DNA of 64,000 nt from Uloborus plumipes (Eukaryota > Arthropoda > Arachnida > Araneae > Uloboridae), in the NCBI GenBank assembly GCA_038373865.1, contig JAXGGA010006562.1, positions 1 through 64,000 on the forward strand. Direction: 5' to 3'. Positions 11,141 through 22,038 of this stretch are shown in pieces (within the stretch, counting starts at the first letter, position 1; each line of letters begins with the position of its first letter). Position numbers and translations under genes: made by a program. The notes below the pieces were generated by a model, which saw only the letters and a list, made by a program, of their open reading frames with translations, searched no databases and was not told where the DNA came from.

Positions 11141-12169
11141 TGGTAAAAGACGGAAAGAGGCGTATATATTAATTTTAAGGGATGCCAGCTTTTGCAGATG
11201 TGTGTCAGCCTCTCAAAATAAGCAGATTCACATTGATTTGAATGGAACACGCAGATAATCGTTTTATTTTTTGCCCTCATTCGTATATGCTCGTCTTAGC
11301 TGGACGTTTGCCAATTCCATAGCAGCCATTGAGAGGCAGTAATGTATCTCATTAAAAATAAGAATTTTTTAAACAAAATGATTATTGCTATTTTTAAAGA
11401 TATTTATTTGCTTAAGAAATTACACATTCATTTATGATTGTTAAGGTAAAGCATTTTTGTTCAAAAGGGTTTAAATGATTATTTTAAGGAAATATATTAG
11501 TTGTCACGTGTGGGTTTTTCAATGCAATCACTGCTTTTCAATGCAGTGATTGCATTGAAAAATTCAAGGTTTTACACAGCACTACTTTAAACCGATTTAC
11601 TTCCAAATGCTACAATTTTTACAAATCAATAATGCAATTATACGCACTCTACCTCGTTTTTATAATATAAACTAATAGTTCATAGTTAAAGTTTCATTTT
11701 TTAACTTATAATGATTAAAGATCTGTCATTTACCCACCACCACACACCAGTAATGTGAATTAATTCTAGGCGAGTTTTGTGGCAAGAATGGACATAAAAC
11801 CTAGAACTTGGACCAATTTTCAAAACCTTTTTTTAATTTAAATTTTTGAGAGGCGCCACTATTATTGACAGTGCAGCAAGCGATATGTTCTGTAATACTT
11901 AAGAAACTCAAATTAAAAAATTACAAAACATAGAGGTAACGTAAATGTGAATTTAATAATTCTTTAAAGTATACAACACTCTCTACTTACCTTCTAATAG
12001 TTTTTAAAGCTATTTCGATTTTTTCCAATTTAGAGCAGTCCCAATACTTTCGAAATTCATTTAAAAACTGCCCTATGAAAGTTAGCAGAGATAATTGTAT
12101 CTTTTTAAAAGTTTGGGATTAGGAAGGATGATTGGGCCTAGTGTCCGCGTTTACGATATATTCAAATAT
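11141..12169. other. Intergenic, one hairpin, no gene seen
   Basis: AT-rich sequence without a supported exon on either strand. The only structured item noticed is the inverted repeat at 11515-11562, listed separately. Confidence 0.4.
11515..11562. repeat. Perfect 20-bp inverted repeat with 8-nt loop
   Basis: TTTTTCAATGCAATCACTGC is followed after 8 bases by its exact reverse complement. The resulting stem-loop is perfect over 20 pairs and sits alone, with no transposon ends around it. It could be a small palindromic insertion or a hairpin-forming transcript; the sequence alone does not decide. Confidence 0.6.
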
Positions 12170-12420
12170 TGTCACGTTGAATGAGGACTACGCAGTAGCA
12201 GAAAGATGTTTTATTTTTTACCAGACGAGCGATCAGCTATCAAGAATCCAACAGACACCTTTCAGCTAGAGAGAGGCTTTTTATATATCAGTAAGGAATA
12301 TTCTAGAACAGTTCAAATAAAATTCAAATTAGATTATTTACATAAATTTACATATTTACAAATGTTTTATAAACTGTGAGAAAGCCTTATTAAACTAAAA
12401 TAAGCAAATGTCCGTACCTG
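12170..12420 (-). other. Possible LTR fragment
   Basis: On the minus strand the stretch has a TATA-like GATATATAAAAAGCC followed by an AATAAA (AAAAAATAAAACATC) and ends AACGTGACA. That promoter/polyadenylation order resembles a retrotransposon LTR. The opposite end, a partner LTR, and a target duplication were not found, so this is tentative. Confidence 0.25.
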
Positions 12421-12422
12421 AG

Positions 12423-12492
12423 GTCAGAACTCGGAACCTTTGAGTTCATAATCAGGCGTCTTAGCCATTTGGGCAACCGGGCGGTTGCTGGA
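12423..12492 (-). other. tRNA-like (SINE head or tRNA relic)
   Basis: On the minus strand: GCCCGGTTGCCCAAATGGCT, then AAGACGCCTGATTATGAACT and AAAGGTTCCGAGTTCTGACC. TGGCTAAGACG resembles an A box and GGTTCCGAGTTC a B box of RNA polymerase III promoters. The 3' acceptor stem does not pair cleanly, so it is more likely a SINE head or tRNA relic than a working tRNA gene. Confidence 0.45.
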
Positions 12493-12875
12493 AGAAAGAT
12501 ATACGATAATAATTTCCATCTGTTCTGTACCGACAAAAGCAATAAAACTCTTCAATAACGTTCCAGAAAATAATATTTATTAATTGTTCTTAATTTTTGC
12601 CAGTACCATATTTGCCAAAAAAGTGGAAAAATTTCACGTTAACAGTCAGTAATTTTCCTCTAATTAAACAGAAATCTTTGTGAAAAAATAAAGAAACTTT
12701 CCCAGTAAAGGCAGTCCTGTTTCAGGAACACACTAGAGACTTTCGAAGAAAATTTGAAAAAAAAAAAAAAAAAATGTAACAAGTGGGCAATTTTCTGATT
12801 CGAAAGGAAAGCTCCTAAAATAAGCATGGCCGCAGCGAAGTAAAAATTGCGAGCAAGTACCAAGGATTATTTATA

Positions 12876-14235
12876 CAGGGTGTTTCAGAATTCGACGGCA
12901 AAAATTTAAGGAGAGATACTACACACCAGGACAAATAATCTATATACATAAAAGACTACTTTTGAAAACGTATGTCCGGGGTAATCTTCCAAACTACTAG
13001 ACCGAGTTTAACCATTTTTTCACCGTAGATAGCTACAGTAACAGGGAGCAGGATAAGCTATAATTTATTTCTAAAAAGCTTAGTTTAAAAAAGTTATTAT
13101 GGAAAACAGTTAATTTTATGTCCATTTCCCCATTAAATGATTAAATTTTCAACCCATTGTTGCAAAAATTTGGTGCCATGCAGCAACAATATTGATTGTA
13201 ATCATATTGAAAATTTTGAACCAAGGCTTCTCTGGAGTAAGTATGGAATTTATTGCCTTCTAAGGATTTTTATATTTATCTGAGCCAACAATCGCTAACG
13301 GTTGAAATAAAAAAAAATTGATTTTGGCAATAGTTAGAGAATAGAAAGTGTTTATAGTCAAAAAAATTTCTAAATTAGGTACATAAGATATTTTCACCTC
13401 ACCAATGTTGTCACGAGAATAGAAATTAATATTGGGACTTATTTAACGAGCAACATTTGGAAATGGTTAATTTCAGTGCGATTGATACTGTAAATATATA
13501 TTTATTTTAATATACCAAGCTTATAACATTTCCTATTTACTCAAACATTATTTGTAGCTTGCTATTTTTTTTTAGCTTGCATTATTTTTTCTATAGTTTA
13601 TCCATAACATAGCCATTGTTTACAGAAGTAGCCATTATGTTTATAGATATGCACTTTAGTGTTGGGAAATTTATGAATGAGTTTCACTAAACCACCCTAC
13701 ACCCACAGAAACCCGGGCAGGGCCGGGTACCCGGCTAGTATGACATAAAAAAGTGGGGGTCCAAAATGATTTCCGACGGAGATAGGGGCGGTTAAAGTTT
13801 AGGGTCAAAAATTTCAAAAATTTATAAAACACGGAAAAATTGATTGATTCTTTCGCTGTTTTCACTAAAAATATTCTTAATAGATTTTCTTTCTCAAAAA
13901 AAATTGATGAAGATTAATTTCAAAAATTGTCGACAGAGGGCGCTTTAGACTTTGGAGCTAAAAGCAACTACTTTTTCCGGGTTTTTTTTGTATTTTCGTA
14001 ACAGATTCCGAAAGTTTAAACTCAAACTTAAATTTTGAACCCAAAATATCAACTTATTTCGGGTATTAAGTAGCGAAAAACTCGGACTAAACGTAAAATA
14101 TCGTGTTTTTCTGGTTTGAAACTTGCCGTTTCGTGTAAAAACTTTTTTTTTTTTAATTGTGAACTTTTTTTTTATTTTTTTAAGTTTCGAAAGTGCGCAT
14201 CTGATTTTATTTTTGCGTTATTAGTGTCGCCAGAT

Positions 14236-14271
<36 letters not shown>

Positions 14272-14732
14272 GAAACGGCAAGTTTCAAACCAGAAAAACA
14301 CGATTTTTTACGTTTGGTTCGAGTTTTTCGCTACTTAATACCCGAAATAAGTTGATATTTTGGTCTCAAAATTTAAGTTTGAGTTTAAACTTTCGGAATC
14401 TGTTACGAAAATACAAAAAAAAAAAACGGAAAAAGTAGTTGCTTTTAGCTCCAAAGTCTTAAAGCGCCCTCTGTCGACAATTTTTGAAATTAATTTTCAT
14501 CAGTTTTTTTTTCAAGAAAGAACATCTATTAAGAATATTTTTAGTGAAAACGGCGAAAGAATCGATCAATTTTTCCGTGTTTTATAATTTTTTGAAATTT
14601 TTGACCCTAAACTTTAACCGCCCCTATCTCCGTCGGAAATCATTTTGGACCCCCACTTTTTTATGTCATATTATTTGTCCTAGTGTGTAGTATCTCCCCT
14701 TAAATTTTTGCCGTCGAATTCTGAAACACCCT
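12876..14732. mobile_element. Long palindromic MITE (foldback), carrying a nested Helitron
   Basis: The left end CAGGGTGTTTCAGAATTCGA (after TA) is matched by TTCGAATTCTGAAACACC-type sequence at the right. The arms stay complementary inward for about 470 bp each (left arm with the Helitron removed) to a T-rich loop near 14143-14265. Open frames at 13671-14690 are arm sequences, not genes. The TA border and CAGGGTG end suggest Tc1/mariner-type mobilisation. Confidence 0.85.
12939..13738 (+). mobile_element. Non-autonomous Helitron nested in the palindromic MITE
   Basis: Starts TCTATATACATAAAAGACTA and ends with a CCCGGGCAGGGCCGGG hairpin region and CTAG. The base before is A and after is T. 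The right MITE arm shows the empty site, GGACAAATAATATGACATAA on the other strand: the Helitron sits exactly between its A and T. 800 bp, no Rep/helicase reading frame. Confidence 0.92.
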
Positions 14733-15059
14733 ATATACTTTTTTTACTAAAATTTTTTTCTGCCTACGATATAATATTTAAATAGACATTTCATAAGAAG
14801 AAATAAAATAAGCAATTAACATAACCTGGGAAGCTGGGAATAACTTTGAAACTTAGCTTTTTTTCTTAAGATTGTGAACGATGTCATTTTTGATAAGGAT
14901 CATTACAATGGTTATGTGCTGCAATCTGTTAATAACGAATTGAAACAATACCAAGGTACTAATTGAACCCTATTATTCGGTTGAAATGTTCATTTTGCGG
15001 AAATTCAGACCCTTTTTTGGACCGTCCCTAAAAATGGACACTAGGCATTAATGGGTTAA

Positions 15060-15603
15060 TATATCTTTCCCTATGCTCTTCTGAGCAGCGTGCCGGATGT
15101 CTGGCAGAAGAGAGTGGTTGCGTTTTTTTACTGCGCATCACACTTGAACGGGAAAAAATAGTGATTTTTAGTCAATTTTGAGCAATTTCGCGTTAAATCA
15201 ATCACAATAAAAGGTTTTTGACCTCTTCATTTCCGATTTTAACAAAAATTGGTTTGAAGAACGCATGGGATTAGATAAGTAATCCTGCCAAGTTTTCTTC
15301 TTCAAAAATTGTTCGAAATACAGAGCTTTTAAAAACGAAAAACAAAAAAAAAAGGTTTTACATGCAACTTTTTTTCTAATAACAGTAGAATAAAAATTCA
15401 AAAACCATTGTGAAGGCAGGAAATAGTTTTCCATTGATGTACTACATGACATACTTGCGACAGGTTTAAGCTTCTAATTTCCCCGAAATGGTTAAAAAAT
15501 CACTATTTTTACCAACAAAAATGTGGTGCGCAGTAATAAACGCAACCACTCTCAGCCTCCAGACACCCTGCATGCTGCTTAGAAGAGCACAAGGAAAGAT
15601 ATA
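15060..15603. mobile_element. TTAA-flanked MITE with about 80-bp inverted ends
   Basis: Bounded by TTAA on both sides (15056-15059, 15604-15607). The ends read TATATCTTTCC inward and remain inversely similar for about 80 bp (for example AGAGTGGTTGCGTTT against AAACGCAACCACTCT). TTAA targets are typical of piggyBac and Kolobok elements; the end sequence does not decide between them. The interior minus-strand frame at 15198-15452 is not recognised. Confidence 0.75.
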
Positions 15604-15607
15604 TTAA

Positions 15608-16374
15608 AGAGCCAGACGTCTTTAAATTGTCACTCGAAAACGTCGTTAGCTCTTAGACTTTGTTAAATTGTATCAATGGAGAATGATGGTTATGGAAAGG
15701 ATTAAATGAAATACCTTTGAAATTTAAATGCAAATATATTAATTTGCGAAATGTGCTTGTAGTAAATATTTAATCGATTTTACAGCAGATGACATTAATT
15801 ATACCACACCATAGAGAAGAAAGATAAAAAAAAAGAAGCCATAAAGCAAAGTTAGTACTTATACGCATTAAGTATAAACCAGAAATAGTCAGACGTCTGA
15901 CTTTTTATTCTGAAATTTGATCTCTACCATCTTGGTATAAAATGTTGTGTTTCTTAAATTTGCAGCAAAGTTTTTCACCTTTCTATCTGGTCAGTTTCTA
16001 TCATGGACAACTTTCACAAATCTTTCATGGCTTCTAATTTTCTTCTTTTTCAACGAAAAAAAAGTAATAATTGAATTTTGACATCTTGTATTCAATTCAT
16101 GTCTTTCGCAAGTACGTGTTGCGGTGTGGGACCCTACTTACATTCAGATATACTTCCTCATTTATCTTAAAAAATTTCCGAAAGTGGTACCCTTTTATTT
16201 TCTACTCAAAGTCACATATTTTCTTTTTTTTTTCCATTAAAAAAAAATTCAGCCCGCGCGAACAAAAGAGCTCGTAACACATAATGAAGCCAGCGGCTAC
16301 GAAAGCATAAAGAGGCTCAACCAGATTTATTTTGCTATTGACTATCGAGTTCAAACGATCGTAAATATTTGATA
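15608..16374. other. Intergenic, nothing recognised
   Basis: AT-rich. I looked for upstream exons of the Lifeguard gene on the plus strand (motifs such as RKVY or PWNFI) and saw none. The frames at 16071-16277 and 16202-16390 are unsupported. Confidence 0.35.
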
Positions 16375-18097
16375 CTAGCGGTACCCGCACGGCTTTGCCC
16401 GTGGTATAAAATTAAAAGTGCATTTGTAAAATAATTGATATAGCAGAAAAAATGCTCTATTTTAGTTTTATTCAACTATAATTCCTTTAAAGTGATATAA
16501 AGATCTGATATGGACCCCACACTACTTAATTTTACGTGTAAATTTCTTAGTAGATGCGTTAAGTGCTAAAATAGTGCTTGGAGTGAGCAAGATAACAATT
16601 CAAACATTTGTATCCCTAGATTGCTACGAAACAATGCAAAAAAATGTTTTACAATGATTAATCTCCTAAATATCGTCGATTTTAACATCATTCAGTGGAT
16701 TTTTCGCAAAATATCGCCAACAGCGCCAAATTGAACACAAAACAAAAAAAAAAAAAATTTTTTTTCGCCAATTTGGCGTCAAATACTTAGCGATCAAAAG
16801 CTTGGCGATATATCGCCAAGTGGTCGCGCCAATTCATATCACTTTTGTTAACCAATTCATATCACCTTGCATTGAAAACACTGATTTACCCGATAAATGG
16901 GGTAAAACACCCCCTTGGAACATTCGAATGCAACCCCAAGGGAGATGGACAAAAATAAGCCAAAAGAGAAAATAAGAACACTTTTGTTGATAACAGAAAC
17001 CAACAGAAATCTTACCAAAGTTTAAAAGAAGAAGAAAGTTTTCTTTCCTAGCTTAAAAAACAAAACAATACATTTTCCGAAATGAAACACTTTAAAAAAA
17101 CGATGCAATATCGCAATTGATACGATATTTCGTTAATCTGTGCTTTAGGCACCCTTTTCTCGCTAAATGAACGATAGGCGCGCCAAGCGTGGTAACCCTA
17201 GCTATTTGGCGTAGTTGACTTTTTGAAAACGCACCAAGCAGGGTCCCAAAGCATCTTCACCGCTTCACCGGGAAAAAGACAGGGTTGCCAGAGAATTGAA
17301 ACAAAAAAAAAACTACGACTCCTCTAAAAAAAATATTACAAAATACTACTGTTTCCAAACGTTGCCAAAATCAATGTTGCTGAAATGCGAAATCTATGAA
17401 AATGAAAAAAAAAAAAAAAAATCCGCCAAATCTTTTAATTAAGTCATTAGTGTATTGGAAACAGGGTTGCCAGAAACATACTACGCTCCTTATTTGGGCC
17501 GAAAAATACTACCGTAGAATCAAAAATACTACGTCTGGCCGTAGCCTACGAAGATAGACGCTGGCAACCCTGGAAAAAGAAAGAAACAAAAATAAGTATG
17601 AACACGTAACCATAGTAACAACATGAAAAATTGATTTCCGTTGATAAAATAATTCATTTTATCTCTCTTTTCAAACAAATTTTATTCTAAAGTTCAACCA
17701 TTTTAGAATCGTTTGGCTTGCTTTACTGAAGGTAAGCCTTGAATTTCGGGATTCTAAAAACAATTGTTACAGCTCTCCTGATGATCGTAGAAACTTCGAA
17801 AAAACTTCATTTTGTGCAGAAAATTCCAAGCTTTCGAATGACATAAGACTTGAAAATGTGTGTGAAATATTTCTTCCCTATTTTATCGAATTTCCGCTAA
17901 GAATTCGAATAGAAAAAGAACGAAATGGAATTTTCGAAAAATCGCTTCGAGGTGCAAAGCTACATGCTACAAACTAATTTTGTGCCAAGTGGCATGAAAA
18001 TCGACCGAACGGTTTTGGCGCTACGCGCGTAACAGACAGACAGACAGAAAGAAAGAAGGACAGACAGACACACCTTCAGCTTTATTATTAGTAGAGA
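16375..18097 (-). mobile_element. Non-autonomous Helitron, reverse orientation
   Basis: On the minus strand it starts TCTCTACTAATAATAAAGCT (from 18097) and ends with the hairpin CACGGGCAAAGCCGTG followed by CGGGTACCGCTAG (to 16375). Flanks on that strand are A and T, as expected. 1,723 bp, no long open frame. It holds a smaller inverted-repeat insert at 17462-17572 and a partial one at 17280. Confidence 0.8.
17462..17572. mobile_element. 111-bp inverted-repeat insert, CAGGGTTGCCAG ends
   Basis: CAGGGTTGCCAG at the left and CTGGCAACCCTG at the right are exact inverted repeats, with CTACG-rich interior. A related left end occurs at about 17282. The ends look hAT-like, but no 8-bp duplication was found. 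Confidence 0.55.
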
Positions 18098-18530
18098 TAA
18101 CGTATCAAATATTTACGAGATTTTGCATCCGATACTTTTTTACGCATTCTCGTGCGTACTTTCTCACGACATTTATCTTACTTCCTTGACTCAGAAAAAG
18201 GAGCGAAAGTCAGCTACGGTTAAATGAAAACAAATAGCTATCGTGATTGCTCAAAAAATTGCTAAAAGTTCATGATCAAACAGGAAAATAAAATAAAAAG
18301 CGAAAAATTAATAGTTTAGTAATATTGTATTATTACTCCTAATTTGGTAACTACCTGACTGGAAATATAATTTAAGGTAAAAAAGATAACCGAATGCAAC
18401 TAGCTTTTTCTTTTAATCTCTCCACATTAAAAAAATTTCTGCGTCATTATGTTGTAAATAATTGTGTATTTCCCCCCCTTAATTAATATTCTTCAACTTC
18501 ATTTATTCCATAACTTTTTTTTTCTTTCAG

Positions 18531-18568
18531 ACTATAGCTCTCAGCTTCATGTTGGCGACTATTTCAAG
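18531..18568 (+). CDS. Lifeguard/TMBIM-family protein, exon a (internal)
   Basis: First recognised exon of a Bax-inhibitor-1-related membrane protein of the Lifeguard (LFG/GRINA/FAIM2) group, known as multi-pass proteins of ER/Golgi membranes that affect calcium leak and cell death. Bounded by TTTCTTTCAG and GTAAGC. It encodes TIALSFMLATIS, the start of a transmembrane helix, and ends in phase 2; the split codon joins to give Ser with the next exon. Exons encoding the cytoplasmic N-terminus and first helices were not found upstream in the window; they may lie beyond the left edge or be too short to see. Confidence 0.85.
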
Positions 18569-19483
18569 GTAAGCTGTATAAGAAAACTAAGTTTCGCTAA
18601 ATAACGTCGTACACACACAAAAAAAAGGGGACACACACACACACATTTCTATCAATATAACAATGTGTGATTAATAGCTTAACGGGTTGAAACAGCCCTA
18701 TCTAGTCGATATCATTCAAAAATCGTAAGTTAGCACTGTCCGGTTCTGACGCCGATAAGATAAGCCATTATCCGGTTTAGAGGCAGAAATGGCTGAATCT
18801 ATTGGTTTGTAGACATGCCATTTTGCCTTTACTGATGTGAGTTCACCTCTAACTAAGCAGAGTCACATTGAAATGAGCAAAACACGCGCATTAAAATTTT
18901 CTTTTCCATTCAGATAATAGGTTCGGTTTAACCGGCCGCTTCCCGATTCCATGGTAAACGTGGTCAGGCGGTATCAGAACGAAACATTTTCGAATATTGT
19001 GCGTGATTTATAGTAACAGGCGCGAAAATATGTATTCCTCTGCTGAATTATACTAACTATAACTAGTTAAAACACAATTAAATGATGCCCATTTGCTCTT
19101 CTGATATTGATATAACGTGAAAATAATTGCATGTACCATCACAAATCGTCGACTTTATTGCTTCTCAACGGTTGTTCTTGAAGGGCCTTGTTCGGAACTT
19201 GGTCTTGAACATTGACAGTTGTATCTAATTCATCATTAGAAAAACTTTTAGAAAACCAAATTTCAATGGAATCATGCATTGCATTTTGAGAACTACAAAC
19301 TACCGTTATATGGTTATTTGCCGTTACTCTATAGATACATTACCATGTTGTAACCTTTTACAAGTGATGTTTTACTTTACAAAAGATACTTCTGTTATAA
19401 GTTACTCCATAGCAATGGATGCAGCACTTTTTCCACCGTATTTATAGAGTTACACAAAAATTTTCTACAGTGCCGCTAGGTTA

Positions 19484-19902
19484 GGGCCAAGCTCCACATT
19501 GGCGTAAATCAGAAAAGTAAAGCAGAAACGTAAAATTGATTAAATAGTGTTCGCGTATGGAAAGTACCCGGATTTTCGGTTTCTGCCTTCGGTTTCGGTG
19601 GCGTTTTCCGCTGATGTGGAGCAGAGCCCTTAGGGCCCTGAGCAGGAAACGCGACCGAAACCGAAGGCAGAAACCGAAAATCCGGGTACTTTCCATAAGA
19701 ACACTATTTAAACCATTTTACGTTTCTGCTTTGTTTTTCTGCTTTACGTCAATGTGGAGCTTCGCCCTTAGGGCCCTGCTCCACATTGACGTAAAGCAGA
19801 AAAATAAAGCAGAAACGTAAAATTTATTCAATTAGGGTTCCTATGGAAAGTACCCGGATTTTCGGTTTCGGTCGCGTTTTACGCTGATGTGGAGCAGGGC
19901 CC
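19484..19902. mobile_element. Three tandem Tourist-like MITEs in alternating orientation
   Basis: Units at 19484-19629 (+), 19633-19767 (inverted) and 19771-19902 (+), each flanked by TTA (19481, 19630, 19768, 19903). Ends are GGGCCCTGCTCCACATT or variants. TTA/TAA target duplications and GGG-starting ends are typical of PIF/Harbinger MITEs. Neighbouring units share a single TTA. The reading frames at 19481-19820 come from this repetition. It lies within the Lifeguard intron between exons a and b. Confidence 0.85.
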
Positions 19903-20135
19903 TTACTGTTAAGCCAAACTAATGAGTTCTAATGAGGTTAAAACTGCAGTTTCTGGATAATAAAACCGAGCTGGCGGTGTATTACAGGTAAGTAATTAAA
20001 ATTTTGTTCGAATCTTCAACTATTCCTTTTTGTGGACAGTTTTTTAAAACTGAAAACGATATTTAGGTCACCAAACTTTTTTTTTCTGCTTTATTATTAA
20101 TACATTCGTATAATATTACACATTCCCTTTTGCAG

Positions 20136-20223
20136 TTTTCATGACACAGAAGGAGTGTTGATGGCAATCGGAATCACTTGCGCTGTGTCTTTCTTCGTTA
20201 CCATATTTTCCTTCACTACAAAG
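20136..20223 (+). CDS. Lifeguard/TMBIM-family protein, exon b
   Basis: Bounded by CCTTTTGCAG and GTTCGT. Reads (S)FHDTEGVLMAIGITCAVSF then FVTIFSFTTK. The pattern SSFxxTExVLMAxGIT followed by a hydrophobic helix and FSF(Q)TK is characteristic of the Lifeguard group. Joins in phase 0 to exon c, where FDFTKCG completes the conserved TKxDFT signature. The introns on both sides are filled with MITEs. Confidence 0.93.
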
Positions 20224-20330
20224 GTTCGTATTCTATATTTTGTATTGCTTGTTAACCGTTTTTTTTTTAATTACTACTGTTTTAAATTGCTCTATTAGGT
20301 ATTTGAACTTACAGGGTGAGGAGAGAGATA

Positions 20331-20800
20331 CAGGGGTTGGACAAACATATGGAAACACCTTGGGAAATGCATCTTAGAAAAGAAAGATTGATTTTAATGA
20401 AATATGTAGGTGGGCCTATCTTTTCCGCCTTCTGACGTCACATATACAGCTTCGTAAAAATGCTGAACAGTTCAGTCGTTGTCTGAGCACTGTTAAGGCC
20501 CGGTTTCCTAGAATCGTCGCTGACGCCGGGCGCGACGCACGCTGGAATCAGAACCAGTTCGATTGGAGCGTGGCATGAAGCGACGTCACTCTGCGGCTCA
20601 GGTGCATGCGCAGAAGGCGGTGGCGTCTGTCGCCTCGCCAGAGATCGACGGTTTCACTCCTAGGAAACCGGGCCTTTATGTGAACTCGTCATTGAATTAT
20701 AAGTCGGCGAAAAAATATACGTAAAATGATGTCTAACTATATTTTGCCAATATTTTTCATAGAAGCCATTGAAAATGAATAACAGAACGTTTGTACCGTT
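20331..20800 (+). mobile_element. Left end of a Tc1-like element, interrupted
   Basis: After TA, CAGGGGTTGGACAAACATAT followed by GGAAACACC is a typical terminal repeat of a Tc1/mariner group. No matching right end was found, so the element is truncated; its right limit is unknown. A Harbinger-type MITE sits inside at 20496-20675. Confidence 0.5.
20496..20675. mobile_element. Harbinger-type MITE, TTA duplication
   Basis: Perfect 16-bp inverted ends AGGCCCGGTTTCCTAG, with TTA on both sides (20493-20495, 20676-20678). The 180-bp interior is GC-rich (many GCG, CGTCGC), unlike its surroundings. Non-coding. Confidence 0.85.
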
Positions 20801-20817
20801 ACATATACAGGGTGTCC

Positions 20818-21459
20818 ACTCCAATCGTGGACCAATAGCTAATTTCTAAACCGTTAGAGATAAGCATATAGTTTATTTAGGAAAAAATCTCCAAATTATG
20901 AAAGGAATTTTGGGTCTATTCAATGTTTTTCAAAAAATCAAATTTTGAAAGAGTTACGAAATTTAAATTTTTATGCAGCCCCCCAGTCCTATCAATCATA
21001 TTTAATAAAACATTCTTGACACTGTAACGTTTAAAACTAAAAAAAAATCACTCTTCTACCACAAAAATTGACCGAGTTATGACGTTTTGAAAAATCAAGA
21101 TTTTGAAGGATTTCGCATACGGTCCCTTAAGCGATCTCTCGATGACGTCATGAAACAATGCAAAATCTTGATTTTTCAAAACGTCATAACTCGATCAATT
21201 TTTGTGGTAGAAGAGTGATTTTTTTTTTAGTTTTAAACGTTGCAGTGTCAAGAATGTTTTACTAAACATGATTGATAGGACTGGGGGGCTGTATAAAAAT
21301 TTAAATTTCGTAACTCTTTCAAAATTTGATTTTTTGAAAAACATTGAATGGACCCAAAATTCCTTTCATAATTTTGAGATTTTTTCCTAAATAAACTGTA
21401 TGTTTATCTCTAACGGTTTAGAAATTAGCTATTGGTCCACGATTGGAGTGGACACCCTG
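20818..21459. mobile_element. Palindromic TA-flanked MITE, copy 1
   Basis: Ends CAGGGTGTCCACTCCAATCG are perfect inverse partners, with TA on both sides. The arms remain complementary for nearly the whole element, to a short loop around 21110-21160 (GATCTCTCGATGACGTCATG). A second copy is at 30260-30910. It would fold into a long hairpin if transcribed with the Lifeguard pre-mRNA. Confidence 0.92.
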
Positions 21460-21741
21460 TATATTATATATGTGGTTGTCAATGTAGTATATGCGAAGAT
21501 GATTAAAAAACCTGGATCCGTTAAAATTTATATTTATAGTTGAATTGTAGTTTCGTATGATTTTATTTAGTGTTTTTTGCGCTTACTTCAAAACGTATGT
21601 TTAAAAGTAATATCGATGGTGTTCAAAGAATAAAATTATTTTTTGCTTTTGAGAGCATTTGCCAATTAAAGTTCTGAAGTCGTTTTTTTTTTTTTTTTTT
21701 TTCCAAAAATATTTTTATTATTTCTCATCTTTTTCTTTCAG

Positions 21742-21831
21742 TTTGACTTTACCAAGTGTGGGAGTATTCTTTGCGTACTTTTGCTAGTCCTTATAATATT
21801 CGCAATCGTATTGATATTTATCCGCACGAAG
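21742..21831 (+). CDS. Lifeguard/TMBIM-family protein, exon c
   Basis: Bounded by TTTTCTTTCAG and GTAAGA, 90 bp, phase 0 on both sides. Encodes FDFTKCGSILCVLLLVLIIF, then AIVLIFIRTK: the conserved DFTxCG turn followed by a transmembrane helix. A long T-run (21687-21702) precedes the acceptor. Confidence 0.93.
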
Positions 21832-22038
21832 GTAAGAGTTTTTAGTTTTGTGACGCACTACAGTGCTCATGTGGCGTTTCCTAGCACAGTATTTAAACAT
21901 GTAGGCGGTTAAAATTTTATTATTTTAGTTCATTGGATATTGAACTAATACAATTTAAAAATAAATTCAGAAAGAAAAAAATAATTACCTGAAAATAACA
22001 AACTAAAATAATAAACAATAATGTTGTTACTCAATTAA

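Noticed and set aside
14116..14690. Long T-rich open frames suggesting membrane proteins
   Set aside because: They lie in the arms and T-rich loop of a palindromic MITE; both strands and arms give similar frames.
12131..15040. Inverted CCTAGTGTCC at about 12136 and 15034, possibly ends of one large element
   Set aside because: Similarity is limited to about 10 bp, and no target duplication was found.
16071..16277. FRKYVLRCGTLL considered as an upstream Lifeguard exon
   Set aside because: Only chance similarity to the FIRKVY motif; no splice sites or following helix pattern.
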